Source: Kistimonas sp964291485 (GTDB lineage: Bacteria; Pseudomonadota; Gammaproteobacteria; Pseudomonadales; Endozoicomonadaceae). Taken from it: DNA of 64,000 nucleotides. Location: NCBI GenBank assembly GCA_964291485.2, contig OZ220224.1:4340001-4404000 (forward strand), given 5' to 3'. Every line of letters begins with the position of its first letter. The first letter of the stretch is position 1. The notes beneath the pieces were generated by a model. It was not told the origin of the DNA and searched no databases. It was given only the letters and a program-made list of their open reading frames with translations. Positions 1 to 8,973 of this stretch are shown here, in pieces. The translations under genes and the position numbers were made by a program.

Positions 1-58
1 AAATACATCTGGCTAATTATTTACTGACTGTACTGATACACAAATTCAAGGATGACAA

Positions 59-772
59 ATGGCATATCCAATACTCAACCACGGATTATTCCCTCCCCCT
101 TATTCTTCAGATTATATGGGTGGCAGTCCTTATCTTACTCCTACTGCACCACCACCAAACTATGAGGATGTCGTTAATTTTCAGCAACATCAGATGAGCC
201 AAGCTACGCCTAACGCCTCGGTGGTAGCACCTCCGGGGCAAAGTGGTGCGCCCCCAACAAACAATAGTCCCGAATCAGGCTGCTCCATTTTTGCCCGGTT
301 CATCAAAAAAATGGCTGTTGGCACACTGATGGTGTTAGCGGGACTCGGCGGACTACTGGCAACCATTGCGCTGTCCCCCTTGTTCGGTGCCTATATTGTT
401 GGCAGCGTATTATGTCAGGGCTGCTGTATCTGTGTCGGTATCAATGATGAAAGTGCCAAAGTGCTTGGCATCCTGTTACTGACAGCCATCGCTGTTGCGT
501 CACTACCCGTCATTATCGTTTCTCCCGTTTTTGCCTTGGCTGCGGCTCATCGCACTGGAAAATCACTATTGGGTGATGAGTACCACCCGTCCAGCCTGAT
601 GGAATGGGCCGATGATAAAGCCAGGTATTATCTATCAGCCGACTGCCTGAGGATCTGGTTGGGTATGCCTGTAAGACACCATCAGTGTGGTTTCAACAAT
701 GACACACATGTGCATATCCATCACCACCACTATCACCAGCATACCGCTCGCTGCTGGAGACGATATGGATAA
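59..772 (+). CDS. hypothetical membrane protein with Pro-rich N-terminus and His-rich C-terminal tail
   Basis: 237 aa, family not recognised. Residues 1-75 are rich in Pro, Ser, Gln and Asn and look disordered. Residues about 82-180 hold at least two hydrophobic segments: a Gly/Leu/Ala-rich one around 87-115 containing a CQGCCIC cluster, and a second around 133-165. The last 35 residues form a basic, His-dense tail (HVHIHHHHYHQH followed by a Cys and several Arg), which could bind metal ions. The ATG is preceded by AAGGA at 5-6 nt spacing, supporting this start. A perfect inverted repeat follows the stop. The layout (disordered N-terminus, Gly-rich hydrophobic middle) resembles the 168-aa protein at 62219-62725, but I see no clear homology. 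Function unknown; a membrane location is inferred from hydrophobicity alone. Confidence 0.7.
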   Translation: MAYPILNHGLFPPPYSSDYMGGSPYLTPTAPPPNYEDVVNFQQHQMSQATPNASVVAPPGQSGAPPTNNSPESGCSIFARFIKKMAVGTLMVLAGLGGLLATIALSPLFGAYIVGSVLCQGCCICVGINDESAKVLGILLLTAIAVASLPVIIVSPVFALAAAHRTGKSLLGDEYHPSSLMEWADDKARYYLSADCLRIWLGMPVRHHQCGFNNDTHVHIHHHHYHQHTARCWRRYG

Positions 773-787
773 GCCGGCAGCGTTAAG

Positions 788-820
788 CTTCAGCCCCGGT
801 TGTCCAAACCGGGGCTGAAG
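788..820. terminator. bidirectional hairpin between the hypothetical gene and pstB
   Basis: Perfect 14-bp inverted repeat (arms 788-801 and 807-820, 5-nt loop), very GC-rich in its centre. It lies between the convergent 237-aa gene and pstB, so it probably ends transcription in both directions. No T-run follows on either side, so termination is inferred from position and stem strength only. Confidence 0.6.
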
Positions 821-866
821 TTACCAGCAGGAAGATCCGTTTAGTTATCTGGTGAATAACCCAATA

Positions 867-1667
867 TCAACCAAACCGCCCAGTAATATAATCATGCGTT
901 CGCTTGTCGCTGGGCGTCATGAACAGGCGGTCGGTATCATCGAATTCGATCAGTTCACCCATCAGGAAGAATGCCGTATTTCTTGAAATCCGACGCGCCT
1001 GGTTCATTGAGTGCGTCACAATCACGATGGTGAAATCGTGGCTCAGGCGATCCATCAGGTCTTCCACGCGGGCCGTTGCGATCGGGTCCAGGGCGCTGGT
1101 CGGTTCATCCATCAGGATGACATCCGGTTCCATGGCGATGGTTCGGGCAATACACAACCGCTGCTGCTGACCACCGGAAAGCCCCATGGCGGAATCGTGC
1201 AGACGATCCTTCACTTCATTCCACAGAGCTGCACCTTCCAGTGCCTTTTCCACCATTTCATCCAGGTAGCGGCGATCCTTGATGCCCTGAGCCCTCAGGC
1301 CATAAGTGATGTTTTCATAGATGCTCATGGGGAACGGGTTCGGCTTCTGGAACACCATGCCTACTTTCATCCGCAGCTGCTGAACGTCGGTTTCGTGGTA
1401 GATATCCTGACCATCCAGCGCTACCCGGCCTTCTACTCGCACACCGGGAATCAAGTCATTCATCCGGTTCAGGGTGCGCAGCAGTGTGGACTTGCCGCAG
1501 CCGGATGGGCCGATCAGCGCCGTCACCTGCTTTTCAGGAATCGCCATGGAAATGTTGTGCAGCGCCTGCTTCTCCCCGTAATAGAGGTTCAGGTTCTCCA
1601 CGTTAAACTTGCTGTGAGGTACTTCGATGTTGATAGCGGGGTTCGCCATGTTCTCAGTCTCAGTCAT
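867..1667 (-). CDS. pstB: phosphate ABC transporter ATP-binding protein PstB
   Basis: 266 aa from the ATG at 1667; a TTG codon immediately upstream would add one residue. It is the ATPase of the high-affinity phosphate importer PstSCAB and sits on the cytoplasmic face of the inner membrane. Visible motifs are Walker A GPSGCGKST (about residue 53), the family-typical QKPNPFPMSIYEN Q-loop stretch, signature LSGGQQQR (about 163), Walker B VILMDEPTSALDP (about 183) and the switch His in IVTHSMNQA. Length is normal for PstB. It is the last pst gene in this cluster, 45 bp after pstA; no phoU follows within the window, since the next gene is the convergent hypothetical. Identification is secure. Confidence 0.97.
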   Translation of the reverse strand: MTETENMANPAINIEVPHSKFNVENLNLYYGEKQALHNISMAIPEKQVTALIGPSGCGKSTLLRTLNRMNDLIPGVRVEGRVALDGQDIYHETDVQQLRMKVGMVFQKPNPFPMSIYENITYGLRAQGIKDRRYLDEMVEKALEGAALWNEVKDRLHDSAMGLSGGQQQRLCIARTIAMEPDVILMDEPTSALDPIATARVEDLMDRLSHDFTIVIVTHSMNQARRISRNTAFFLMGELIEFDDTDRLFMTPSDKRTHDYITGRFG

Positions 1668-1712
1668 CAATTCGGTAAAATCTGTCGGCCTGCCAGATAG
1701 TCAGGCCACAGC

Positions 1713-2630
1713 TCAGCCCTTGTTGAACCGGCGGGCCAGTAATCGGGTCATAATGTTGAGCGTCAGTACGATCAACACCAGCACAGTGGCGGTCGCGTAG
1801 GCCTGGTTCCACTCGTGCACGGAGAACAGTTCCTGGGTCAGCTTGTAGAGATGGACCGTCAGGGTTCGTCCGGAATCAAACACGGAATCGGGAATCCGGG
1901 CCACCATGCCGGCGGTCAGGAAAACCGGGGCGGATTCACCAATGATCCGGCCAATACAGAGAATCAGTGAGCTGATGATACCGGGCATCGCACCGGGCAG
2001 AATCAGGCGCCAGATGGTGTACAGGCGGGATGCACCCAGACCATAAGAACCTTCACGGTAGGCTTCTGGCACACTCATCAGGGCTTCTTCCGTGGTACGG
2101 ATAATCACCGGCAGGATCACAATGCTCAACGTCAGTGCACCGGCCAAAATGGAAAAGCCGAGTTTGAAGGTCGAAACAAACAGCGTTAGACCAAACAGAC
2201 CGTAAATAATGGAAGGAATACCGGCCAGACTTTCCGTAGCGAAGCGGATTACCTTCACCACCCGGCTACCTGGCTGCGCGTATTCAGTCAGGTAAATCGC
2301 ACCCATGATGCCCACGGGCGCTGCAATACCCAGCGATAGCGCAACCATATAAACGGTGCTGACAATCATCGGCCAGATACCGGACGTATCGCCGGTACGG
2401 GTGTAATTAGACGTCAGGAACGACCAGTTCACATGACCAATACCATTACTGACGATATGCCAGAGAATCCACAACAGGGTACCGGTAGTAGCGGCAGTGG
2501 CCAGGATAATCAGGCCTACCAGCAACCGGTCTTTCCAGCGACGCATGGCTGGATTGGGCATAGGGCGTGAACGACCGACGGATTCCGTAATCCCCTCGGT
2601 AACCGCCTGGGCAAGACTACTGGAATTCAT
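1713..2630 (-). CDS. pstA: phosphate ABC transporter permease PstA
   Basis: 305 aa inner-membrane permease, partner of PstC in the phosphate channel. About 45 cytoplasmic residues precede the first membrane segment (LLVGLIILATAATTGTLLWI). Several more helices follow, together with the binding-protein-dependent transport EAA-type loop (EALMSVPEAYREGSYGLGASRLYTIWRLILPGA, about residues 181-213), which contacts PstB. The ending MTRLLARRFNKG is typical. The start ATG lies 1 bp beyond the pstC stop codon, so the two genes are translationally adjacent. Confidence 0.96.
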   Translation of the reverse strand: MNSSSLAQAVTEGITESVGRSRPMPNPAMRRWKDRLLVGLIILATAATTGTLLWILWHIVSNGIGHVNWSFLTSNYTRTGDTSGIWPMIVSTVYMVALSLGIAAPVGIMGAIYLTEYAQPGSRVVKVIRFATESLAGIPSIIYGLFGLTLFVSTFKLGFSILAGALTLSIVILPVIIRTTEEALMSVPEAYREGSYGLGASRLYTIWRLILPGAMPGIISSLILCIGRIIGESAPVFLTAGMVARIPDSVFDSGRTLTVHLYKLTQELFSVHEWNQAYATATVLVLIVLTLNIMTRLLARRFNKG

Positions 2631-2631
2631 A

Positions 2632-3507
2632 TTATCGACCTGCCTTCTGTCTGTTCAGGTAAAGCATGGTGGCGTTAAGCAACATGATGAAGATAAACAG
2701 CACTATACCGGTGGCGTACAGCGCGCTGCTGTGCAGGCCGCTGGCGTAGGCCATCTCCAGGGCGATATTGGCGGTCAGGGTACGGGCCGGCTCCAGCAGG
2801 CTGGAAGCGATGATCGGCGCATTACCCATTACCATGATGATGGCCATGGTTTCACCGATCGCCCGGGCGATACCCAGGATACTGGCCGTCATGATGCCGG
2901 AGCGTGCCGCTGGCAGCACCACGTTGAAAATGGTGAACATCTTGGACGCGCCCAGCGCCAGGGAACCTTCACGGTACGTCTGCGGTACGGCGCGAATAGC
3001 GGTTTCAGACAGCGTGATCACTGTCGGCAGGATCATCATGGTCAGCACCACGATACCGGCCAGCATGGTGTTACCGGCAGGTACCGAAAACACCTGCTCG
3101 ATCAGCGGCACAATCACGACCAGACCAAAGAAACCATAAATGACGGACGGAATACCGGCCAGCAGTTCAATCGCCGTGCGCAGTACAGTGGCGTACCTTT
3201 CCGGGGCAATCTCTGCCAGGAAGATGGCTGTCAGCACTCCCATGGGCACACCGATCACCAACGCGCCAATGGTGGAGATCACGGAACCACTGATCATCGG
3301 CAAAATGCCGAAATAAACCGGTGGGCTCCACTGGGTACCGGTGACAAAACTGAATACACCGGTGTCCACTAGGGCAGGCATACCCTCGGCCACAATGAAT
3401 GCGCCGATGGCGCCAATGGAAACCGTACTGACTATGGCGCAGAGGAAAAAAAGGCTATGAAAGGCCTTATCCATTCGCGCCTGTCGACTGTTTGCCGTCA
3501 TATACAT
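2632..3507 (-). CDS. pstC: phosphate ABC transporter permease PstC
   Basis: 291 aa inner-membrane permease of PstSCAB. The N-terminus carries a membrane segment (LFFLCAIVSTVSIGAIGAFIVAEG written here in part), followed by the PstC-type periplasmic region with a GTQWSPP motif, then five further helices. The EAA-type loop (ETAIRAVPQTYREGSLALGAS) precedes the AARSGI-type coupling helix. An ATG two codons downstream (3501) is an alternative start. It is separated from pstS by 83 bp holding a strong terminator-like hairpin, so permease and ATPase expression probably depends on readthrough from pstS. PstC and PstA share family features; the length and the TQW motif separate them. Confidence 0.96.
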   Translation of the reverse strand: MYMTANSRQARMDKAFHSLFFLCAIVSTVSIGAIGAFIVAEGMPALVDTGVFSFVTGTQWSPPVYFGILPMISGSVISTIGALVIGVPMGVLTAIFLAEIAPERYATVLRTAIELLAGIPSVIYGFFGLVVIVPLIEQVFSVPAGNTMLAGIVVLTMMILPTVITLSETAIRAVPQTYREGSLALGASKMFTIFNVVLPAARSGIMTASILGIARAIGETMAIIMVMGNAPIIASSLLEPARTLTANIALEMAYASGLHSSALYATGIVLFIFIMLLNATMLYLNRQKAGR

Positions 3508-3537
3508 TACCGACAGGACTCAACGTCCATCATTGAG

Positions 3538-3577
3538 AAAAAACTGAAATGCCGGTGCGGCTTATCCGCACCGGCAT
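3538..3577 (-). terminator. hairpin attenuator between pstS and pstC
   Basis: Perfect 12-bp inverted repeat (3549-3560 and 3566-3577, 5-nt loop), rich in GC. On the minus strand it is followed by five bases and then a six-base T run (3538-3543). It begins 14 bp beyond the pstS stop codon. This is a rho-independent terminator shape; because pstCAB lie downstream it probably terminates only partially and keeps PstS in excess over the membrane components. Confidence 0.8.
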
Positions 3578-3590
3578 AACGTGGAATAAA

Positions 3591-4436
3591 TCAGATAACC
3601 GGGATGTAACCCTGTTGTGCAACAATCGCCTGACCTTCGCCGGACAGCGCCCAGTCCAGGAACGCCTTGCCATTTTCAGTCAGGGTCTGCTCGTTGTAGA
3701 GCATTACAAACGGACGGGCTACGGTGTACTCGCCAGTGGCGATGGTATCGTTGGATGCCTCAACACCGTTCACTTCCAGAGCTTTCAGGCTGCCATCAAC
3801 AGTACCCAGGGAGATGTAACCGATCGCAGACGGGTTCTGTGCCACTGTGGTCTTGACCACACCGTTACCGCTGGCCACCTGGGCGCGGTTGGAAACAGCA
3901 GAGATCACGTTGCCGTTCGCATCCTTGACCATAAGATTCATGATGTCTTCGAATGCGCCGCGAGTACCGGAAGCCGGGTCACGGGTTACCACAACGATAG
4001 GCTGGTCATTACCACCCAGTGCCTTCCAGTTGGTGATTTCACCCTTGAAGATGTCAGCGATCTGCTCTGTGGTCAGACCTGTCACCGGGTTTTTGCTGTT
4101 AACGACGACAGCAATACCATCATGCGCCAGCACTGCCTGGGTAATACCGGCTTTTTCTTCTTCCGGCTTGAGCTTGCGAGAGGTCATGCCAATCTCGCTG
4201 GTGCCGTCATTGGCGGCCTTGATCCCAGAGGAGGAACCGGTACCCTGCACTTCGACCACAGCGCCGGTATGTTCCTGTTGCCAGGTTTCGCCGAGTACTT
4301 CCATCACTTCCGTCACGGAGGTGGAACCAGAGACACTTACAGCCCGGGTATCGGTGGAGGAGTCATTACCGCCACAACCCACCAGCACGGCGGACAACCC
4401 GATTGCGCTTACGATTGACAGAACGGTCTTCTTCAC
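3591..4436 (-). CDS. pstS: periplasmic phosphate-binding lipoprotein PstS
   Basis: 281 aa. Residues 1-20 form a lipoprotein signal ending in LVGC, so the mature protein is probably lipid-anchored at Cys21, followed by GGNDSS. The phosphate-binding segments of the PstS/SBP family are visible: SGSTSV (about 36), GTGSSSGIKA (about 67), TSRKL (about 85) and RDPASGTRGAFED (about 152). It captures phosphate and delivers it to PstCA. It is the first gene of the operon and lies directly downstream of a Pho box. Family-typical length for the shorter PstS class. Confidence 0.96.
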   Translation of the reverse strand: MKKTVLSIVSAIGLSAVLVGCGGNDSSTDTRAVSVSGSTSVTEVMEVLGETWQQEHTGAVVEVQGTGSSSGIKAANDGTSEIGMTSRKLKPEEEKAGITQAVLAHDGIAVVVNSKNPVTGLTTEQIADIFKGEITNWKALGGNDQPIVVVTRDPASGTRGAFEDIMNLMVKDANGNVISAVSNRAQVASGNGVVKTTVAQNPSAIGYISLGTVDGSLKALEVNGVEASNDTIATGEYTVARPFVMLYNEQTLTENGKAFLDWALSGEGQAIVAQQGYIPVI

Positions 4437-4847
4437 TGCTTCGACCTCTTGGGAATCAGCTTATCTAGAAAGTAACTGGCCTGAGCCAGCCGGTGAGACC
4501 GTTATATTTCGCTTAGATGACAGTTTTGTTACAGGGCGAACAGGCATACAAAATCTTTACACTATCGCAACAATCCCAATACCCATCCTGAGAAAGAACA
4601 TCAGCAATAGATGCCTCAATTTGTCATCACGTTAAGCAGATGAACCCATTGTCAGTCATTACTCCAGTCTAGATTGCTACCCCCTGTCATCACTTTGATG
4701 GTTTCTTAATCTGAGGCAGAAAAGACTATGCAAACGCATATTCCTCTGACTATCTAGTCAGCAGAAAACCAACAGAATTACCTATTTAGCGGAATCAATT
4801 TCCTACCAAAAGCTCTAATTAAGAATTACTGACTGGAAAATTGATTT
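4437..4847. other. intergenic region between divergent pstS and the SET-domain gene
   Basis: 411 bp without a convincing gene. The pstS-proximal part holds the Pho box and -10 described separately. The rest is AT-rich and has a short inverted repeat (CTGACT-ATCT-AGTCAG, 4746-4761). A lone CTGTCAT at 4684-4690 has no partner at the right spacing. No clear sigma-70 promoter for the SET-domain gene could be assigned. Confidence 0.6.
4501..4534 (-). promoter_or_regulatory. Pho box and -10 element of the pst operon
   Basis: On the minus strand, 4534-4517 reads CTGTAACAAAACTGTCAT. This matches the E. coli Pho-box layout of two 7-bp CTGTCAT-like repeats separated by a 4-bp AT spacer; the second half is exact. 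Ten bases further downstream is TATAAC (4506-4501), a good -10 at the spacing seen in PhoB-activated promoters. This predicts PhoB~P-dependent transcription of pstSCAB under phosphate starvation. The -10 lies 64 bp before the pstS start codon. Confidence 0.85.
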
Positions 4848-6947
4848 ATGCGACGTTCAGCATCAGCACCTCTACTTGCCTCTGGCCTCCTCTTGCCCCA
4901 TACGGTGGAAACAGTTGAAACCGCTGAGAGGGCCATACCTGAAAAACCCACAGTTCAGTTACCCTCAGGCCTCAGCCTCTCATTATTAACAGAACTCAGC
5001 CACAGCGATAATTTCAATGAAACGATAAGGACGTATTTCCCTAAAGCCTCTGATAATGAACACTTTGCATTAATTGAACAAATAGCACTCTATGCACGAT
5101 CAATCCATCAAGTGACAGGTAGCGTTAAATCGAGGTTTCAAGATTTGGGAATCTCTACACAGATAAGGCAAGAAGTACAGCATTATCATCCGACTCAACC
5201 ATCTGAGCGGCTTACGGTTCCATCTCAATTCAACGTTGGGGAACATGCCTCACACAGAAAACCTCCCCAGGCACCAGTCATTACGGTTCCCAGCAGTTAT
5301 ATTGTGAAGGTCATCATGCAAATAAAACATAACTCTCCTGCCACTTCTGGTGAGTTATTGATTTTATTGACCTCCTTCTTTCCTAAAACCACAAGAATAG
5401 AGCTACAGGAACTGTTTGTATCCACCGAAAGATTCAATGAATGTCTGCACTCATGCTCTGGAGCAGCAAACAAGCTACTCAGTGATCATGTTTTTCTATC
5501 ACAAACACAACATCACACGCTAAGACCTGCGGGTATGCGCATATCCACGCCAGACCAGGAACAACCATTGCCGACATCCCCCGTACCCGATGAGTCAATG
5601 CCAAGTACATCATTCCTACCAGAACCTGGCGCCGGACAACCTGATGCAGAAATCGATTCAGACGCTCTCCCGGAGACCCCAGCAGCACCTCCCAGACTCT
5701 TACGCTGTGTTGATGGTATGGAACGTCGAGCCGTGGGTGCATACGTGTATGTAAAGGAGAGTGAGGTTGAAGGTTATGGCGCTTTTGCCCGAACCGACAT
5801 TCCTAAAGGCAAAGTGTATGCTGAACATAATGGTTTTTTTGTATACAAAATTCATTTAAACCGCAGAGTAAAGGAATACGTTGTCTGTAACACGCTGGAC
5901 AAGGATGAAGAGCTAACGCTTTATAGCGATGATCGCTTCGTTGCCTGGCTGGATTTATATTACCTTGTGGGTAAAACTAAAATTGAAATAGGTATTAATG
6001 GAACAAGAGCTATATCCTTTATCAATCATTCTGCCGAAAAAGAGCGTATTAACACCAAGCTTGTCGTCAGATACCCAGCAGCACCCAATGGCAAACCCAT
6101 AAAGACAATAAAATCAAGAAGTGACTATGAGAACTACCTTCACAATATTTACATCAATGTACAGGCAACCAAAGACATAGAGAAAAACACTGAATTGTTT
6201 TGCAACTACCTGAAAGAAGGTGACCAAAAAACTGACCCCTTTGAAAGAAATGTATTACCACCATCAGAAAAAAACCAAAAAAGGGTGAGTCAAATCATTA
6301 AGCGGACTTATAAAGATTATACCCCTCAAAAAAAGAAACCCGATGAGCGAGAAGAATCTCCCCTGAATTACGAGACAGATATAGAAAATTTATCAGACAT
6401 GGAGTTAGAAGAAACTCCACTCCCAAAACCAAGAAGAAGCAATCCTAAACCAACAGATATTAATCTGTATGATATATCTAAACCACTAGCCAGTTTTTAT
6501 TACGATATACTCTGTGAATTACATAACGCCTTTGAAGAAAGTGGAAACTGTCGTTTACATCACGTAATAGAAAAGATTAAGAATTCAAAGAAGAAGCATG
6601 CACAGTCATACCCCGAAATACTGAAACTAATAGCCCAGTGGATTATTGTGACAAATTGTCCTGATACAGATATAAACAAAGATAAAGTGATTGAGAATAT
6701 GGAAGCGCTCGCTAAAACTTCCACAGTAAACGCAGAAAGCCTGTTACAGATAGAATCCCGGTTTGTTCAGTCCTGTGCTTTCAACATTACCATTGATGAA
6801 TGGATGACTTACCATCGAACAGGACAAGCATCGAGCCCTGAATCAGGCACTAAAAGAACGTGTACCGTTGCGACAAAAACAACAGCGTCCAAACGACAAC
6901 GAAGAGAATCGCCGTTATATCCCACTCAAACAGCTGAAGGGCAGTAA
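4848..6947 (+). CDS. SET-domain protein, putative protein-lysine methyltransferase
   Basis: 699 aa. A SET domain spans roughly residues 295-460. The opening motif is VEGYGAFARTDIPKGK (GYG at 309-311, part of the S-adenosylmethionine pocket). The central motif is SFINHSAEKERIN (NHS at 393-395), matching NHSxxxN but with Ala where most SET enzymes have Cys. The closing motif is ELFCNYL, with Tyr454 at the place of the catalytic tyrosine. The N-terminal 290 residues lack a recognised domain and include a Pro/Glu-rich linker (235-290). The C-terminal 230 residues are charged, with Lys/Arg-rich stretches (RRSNPKPTD, KRTCTVATKTTASKRQRR) resembling nuclear-localisation signals. SET enzymes methylate histones or other proteins; in host-associated bacteria they can be effectors. 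No secretion signal is evident and the RBS is weak. Enzymatic activity is inferred from motifs only. Confidence 0.8.
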   Translation: MRRSASAPLLASGLLLPHTVETVETAERAIPEKPTVQLPSGLSLSLLTELSHSDNFNETIRTYFPKASDNEHFALIEQIALYARSIHQVTGSVKSRFQDLGISTQIRQEVQHYHPTQPSERLTVPSQFNVGEHASHRKPPQAPVITVPSSYIVKVIMQIKHNSPATSGELLILLTSFFPKTTRIELQELFVSTERFNECLHSCSGAANKLLSDHVFLSQTQHHTLRPAGMRISTPDQEQPLPTSPVPDESMPSTSFLPEPGAGQPDAEIDSDALPETPAAPPRLLRCVDGMERRAVGAYVYVKESEVEGYGAFARTDIPKGKVYAEHNGFFVYKIHLNRRVKEYVVCNTLDKDEELTLYSDDRFVAWLDLYYLVGKTKIEIGINGTRAISFINHSAEKERINTKLVVRYPAAPNGKPIKTIKSRSDYENYLHNIYINVQATKDIEKNTELFCNYLKEGDQKTDPFERNVLPPSEKNQKRVSQIIKRTYKDYTPQKKKPDEREESPLNYETDIENLSDMELEETPLPKPRRSNPKPTDINLYDISKPLASFYYDILCELHNAFEESGNCRLHHVIEKIKNSKKKHAQSYPEILKLIAQWIIVTNCPDTDINKDKVIENMEALAKTSTVNAESLLQIESRFVQSCAFNITIDEWMTYHRTGQASSPESGTKRTCTVATKTTASKRQRRESPLYPTQTAEGQ

Positions 6948-6963
6948 ACACTGCCCATTTTAT
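6939..6963 (+). terminator. rho-independent terminator of the SET-domain gene
   Basis: GGGCAGT-AAAC-ACTGCCC hairpin (6939-6956) followed by ATTTTAT. The TAA stop codon lies within the stem and loop. The T-run is short, so efficiency is uncertain. Confidence 0.55.
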
Positions 6964-6992
6964 CCCGTATTTTTCGACCCGTGTGCTGGATA

Positions 6993-7027
6993 CAGGCAAT
7001 GACGCTGAAACGTTGCATCATTGCCTG
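6993..7027 (-). terminator. inverted repeat downstream of uup
   Basis: Perfect 10-bp arms (CAGGCAATGA at 6993-7002 and TCATTGCCTG at 7018-7027) around a 15-nt loop, 20 bp beyond the uup stop codon. There is no T-run on the minus strand, so this is only a possible terminator. Confidence 0.35.
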
Positions 7028-7047
7028 AGCTGGAGAAGTGATAAATC

Positions 7048-8973
7048 TCAGCTGTTTTGCAGCTCATCCAACTCTGCCCAGCGATCCATTTTTTCCTCAA
7101 TCAGGGTGCCAAGTTCAGTCAGGCGCTCCAGGACACGAGCGACCTCTGCCTGATCTTTTTGATAGAAATTGGCCTCAAGCGTCTGGTTTTCCAGAGTTTG
7201 CTGCTCTTCTTCCAGCTGTTCGATTTCTGCGGGTAACCCATCCAGTTCACGCTGCAATTTATAGCTGAGCTTTTTGCCAGCAGCCGGCTTTTGGGATGCA
7301 GCAGGTTTGGATGTTGATTCTTCCGCTTTTTTTACAGGCTTGTCTGCCGGTTTCTCGATTTCACCCGATTCTGCCAGTCGCTGCATGGAACCGCCCTGCC
7401 GTAACCAGTCCTCAAAACCACCAACATATTCACGGACAACACCGTTGCCCTCAAATACCAGCGAGCTGGACACCACATTATCCAGAAACGCCCGGTCGTG
7501 GCTGACCAGCAGTACTGTACCGGTGAAATCCACCAGGATGCTTTCCAGCAATTCCAGGGTTTCCACGTCCAGGTCGTTGGTCGGTTCGTCGAGTACCAGT
7601 ACGTTGGCAGGTTTACTGAACAGGCGCGCCAGCAACAGACGGTTTCGTTCACCTCCAGAAAGCGCTTTCACCGGGGTCCGCGCACGCTGGGGAGAGAACA
7701 GGAAACTTTCGAGATAACTGATGATATGACGGCTTTCACCATTAATCGTAATTCGCTCGCGGCCTTCGGACACGTTATCAATCACGCTTTTTTCCAGATC
7801 CAACTGCTGACGCATCTGGTCAAAATACGCGACCTCCATTTTGGTGCCGTGACGGATCGTACCCGCACCCGGTTCCAGATCACCCAGCAACATTTTCAGC
7901 AACGTGGTTTTACCCACACCGTTGGCACCAATCAAGCCCACCTTGTCACCGCGCATGAGGGCAAAGCTGAAATCATGCACCAGCGGCTTACCTTCAAACC
8001 CTTTGGAAATATTCAGGGCTTCCACCACCAGCTTGCCGGAACGTTCTGCCGACTCCAGCGAGAAGTCCGCCTTACCCTGTACTTCCCGGCGACTACGACG
8101 TTCTTCCCGCAGGGCTTTTAACGCTCGTACACGACCTTCGTTACGGGTGCGTCGGGCCTTGATGCCCTGTCGAATCCATGCTTCTTCCTGCGCCAGCTTT
8201 TTATCGAACAGTGCGTTCTGCTCGGCTTCCACTTCCAGCTGATGCGCCTTACGCTCGAGGTAGGTTTCGTAGTTGCAATCCCAGCTGGTCAGCTGACCGC
8301 GATCCAGCTCCAGGATTCTGGTCGCCAGCGCCTTGAGGAATGAACGGTCGTGGGTAATGAACAGCAATGCACCACGAAAATCTTTCAGCTGCTGCTCCAG
8401 CCAGGCAATGGTGATGATATCCAGGTGGTTGGTAGGCTCGTCCAGTAACAGCAAGTCTGGCTCGCTGACCAAAGCCCGGGCCAGTTCTACCCGACGACGC
8501 CAGCCGCCTGAGAGTTCACCCATGGTTTTGTCTGCCGGCAGCTGCAGTTTCTGGATGGTCTGTTCCACACGCTGTTGCAGTGCCCAGCCATCCCGTGCTT
8601 CCAGTTGCTGCTGAACACGCTCCAGTTTTTTCATATCCGCATCAGTCTGGATATTCATGGACAGGGCATGCCAGTCTGACAACAGTTGTCCCACCTCTTC
8701 CAGACCTGACGCGACGACGTCATAGACCCGCTTGCTGCCCGCCACCGGCAGATCCTGGTTCAGCATGCCAACCTTCAGCCCGGGTTTGCGCCAGATATGG
8801 CCGTCATCCGGCTGAATGGTATCGGAGGCCGCCTTAAGCAGTGTGGACTTACCAGCACCATTGCGGCCGATCAGACAGACCCGCTCACCGGGTTCCAGTT
8901 GCAGGCAGGCCTTGTCCAGCAGGGGGTGGTCGCCATAGGCGATGGAGACATCATCAAAACGTATCAGGGTCAT
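7048..8973 (-). CDS. uup: ABC-F family ATPase Uup
   Basis: 641 aa from the ATG at 8973 (MTLIRFDDVSIAYG). The frame is open further upstream, but those extra 28 residues are not ABC-like, and E. coli Uup is about 635 aa. Two ABC domains are present: Walker A GRNGAGKST with signature LSGGWRRR, and Walker A GANGVGKTT with signature LSGGERNR. Each is followed by an LDEPTNHLD- or LDEPTNDLD-type Walker B. The charged ABC-F linker between them is Arg/Glu-rich. The C-terminal 70 residues form a Glu/Leu-rich coiled coil, which in Uup binds DNA or ribosomes. There are no membrane segments: ABC-F proteins act on ribosomes or nucleic acid, not in transport. Uup is linked to low precise transposon excision and to ribosome or branched-DNA functions. 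Confidence 0.93.
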   Translation of the reverse strand: MTLIRFDDVSIAYGDHPLLDKACLQLEPGERVCLIGRNGAGKSTLLKAASDTIQPDDGHIWRKPGLKVGMLNQDLPVAGSKRVYDVVASGLEEVGQLLSDWHALSMNIQTDADMKKLERVQQQLEARDGWALQQRVEQTIQKLQLPADKTMGELSGGWRRRVELARALVSEPDLLLLDEPTNHLDIITIAWLEQQLKDFRGALLFITHDRSFLKALATRILELDRGQLTSWDCNYETYLERKAHQLEVEAEQNALFDKKLAQEEAWIRQGIKARRTRNEGRVRALKALREERRSRREVQGKADFSLESAERSGKLVVEALNISKGFEGKPLVHDFSFALMRGDKVGLIGANGVGKTTLLKMLLGDLEPGAGTIRHGTKMEVAYFDQMRQQLDLEKSVIDNVSEGRERITINGESRHIISYLESFLFSPQRARTPVKALSGGERNRLLLARLFSKPANVLVLDEPTNDLDVETLELLESILVDFTGTVLLVSHDRAFLDNVVSSSLVFEGNGVVREYVGGFEDWLRQGGSMQRLAESGEIEKPADKPVKKAEESTSKPAASQKPAAGKKLSYKLQRELDGLPAEIEQLEEEQQTLENQTLEANFYQKDQAEVARVLERLTELGTLIEEKMDRWAELDELQNS

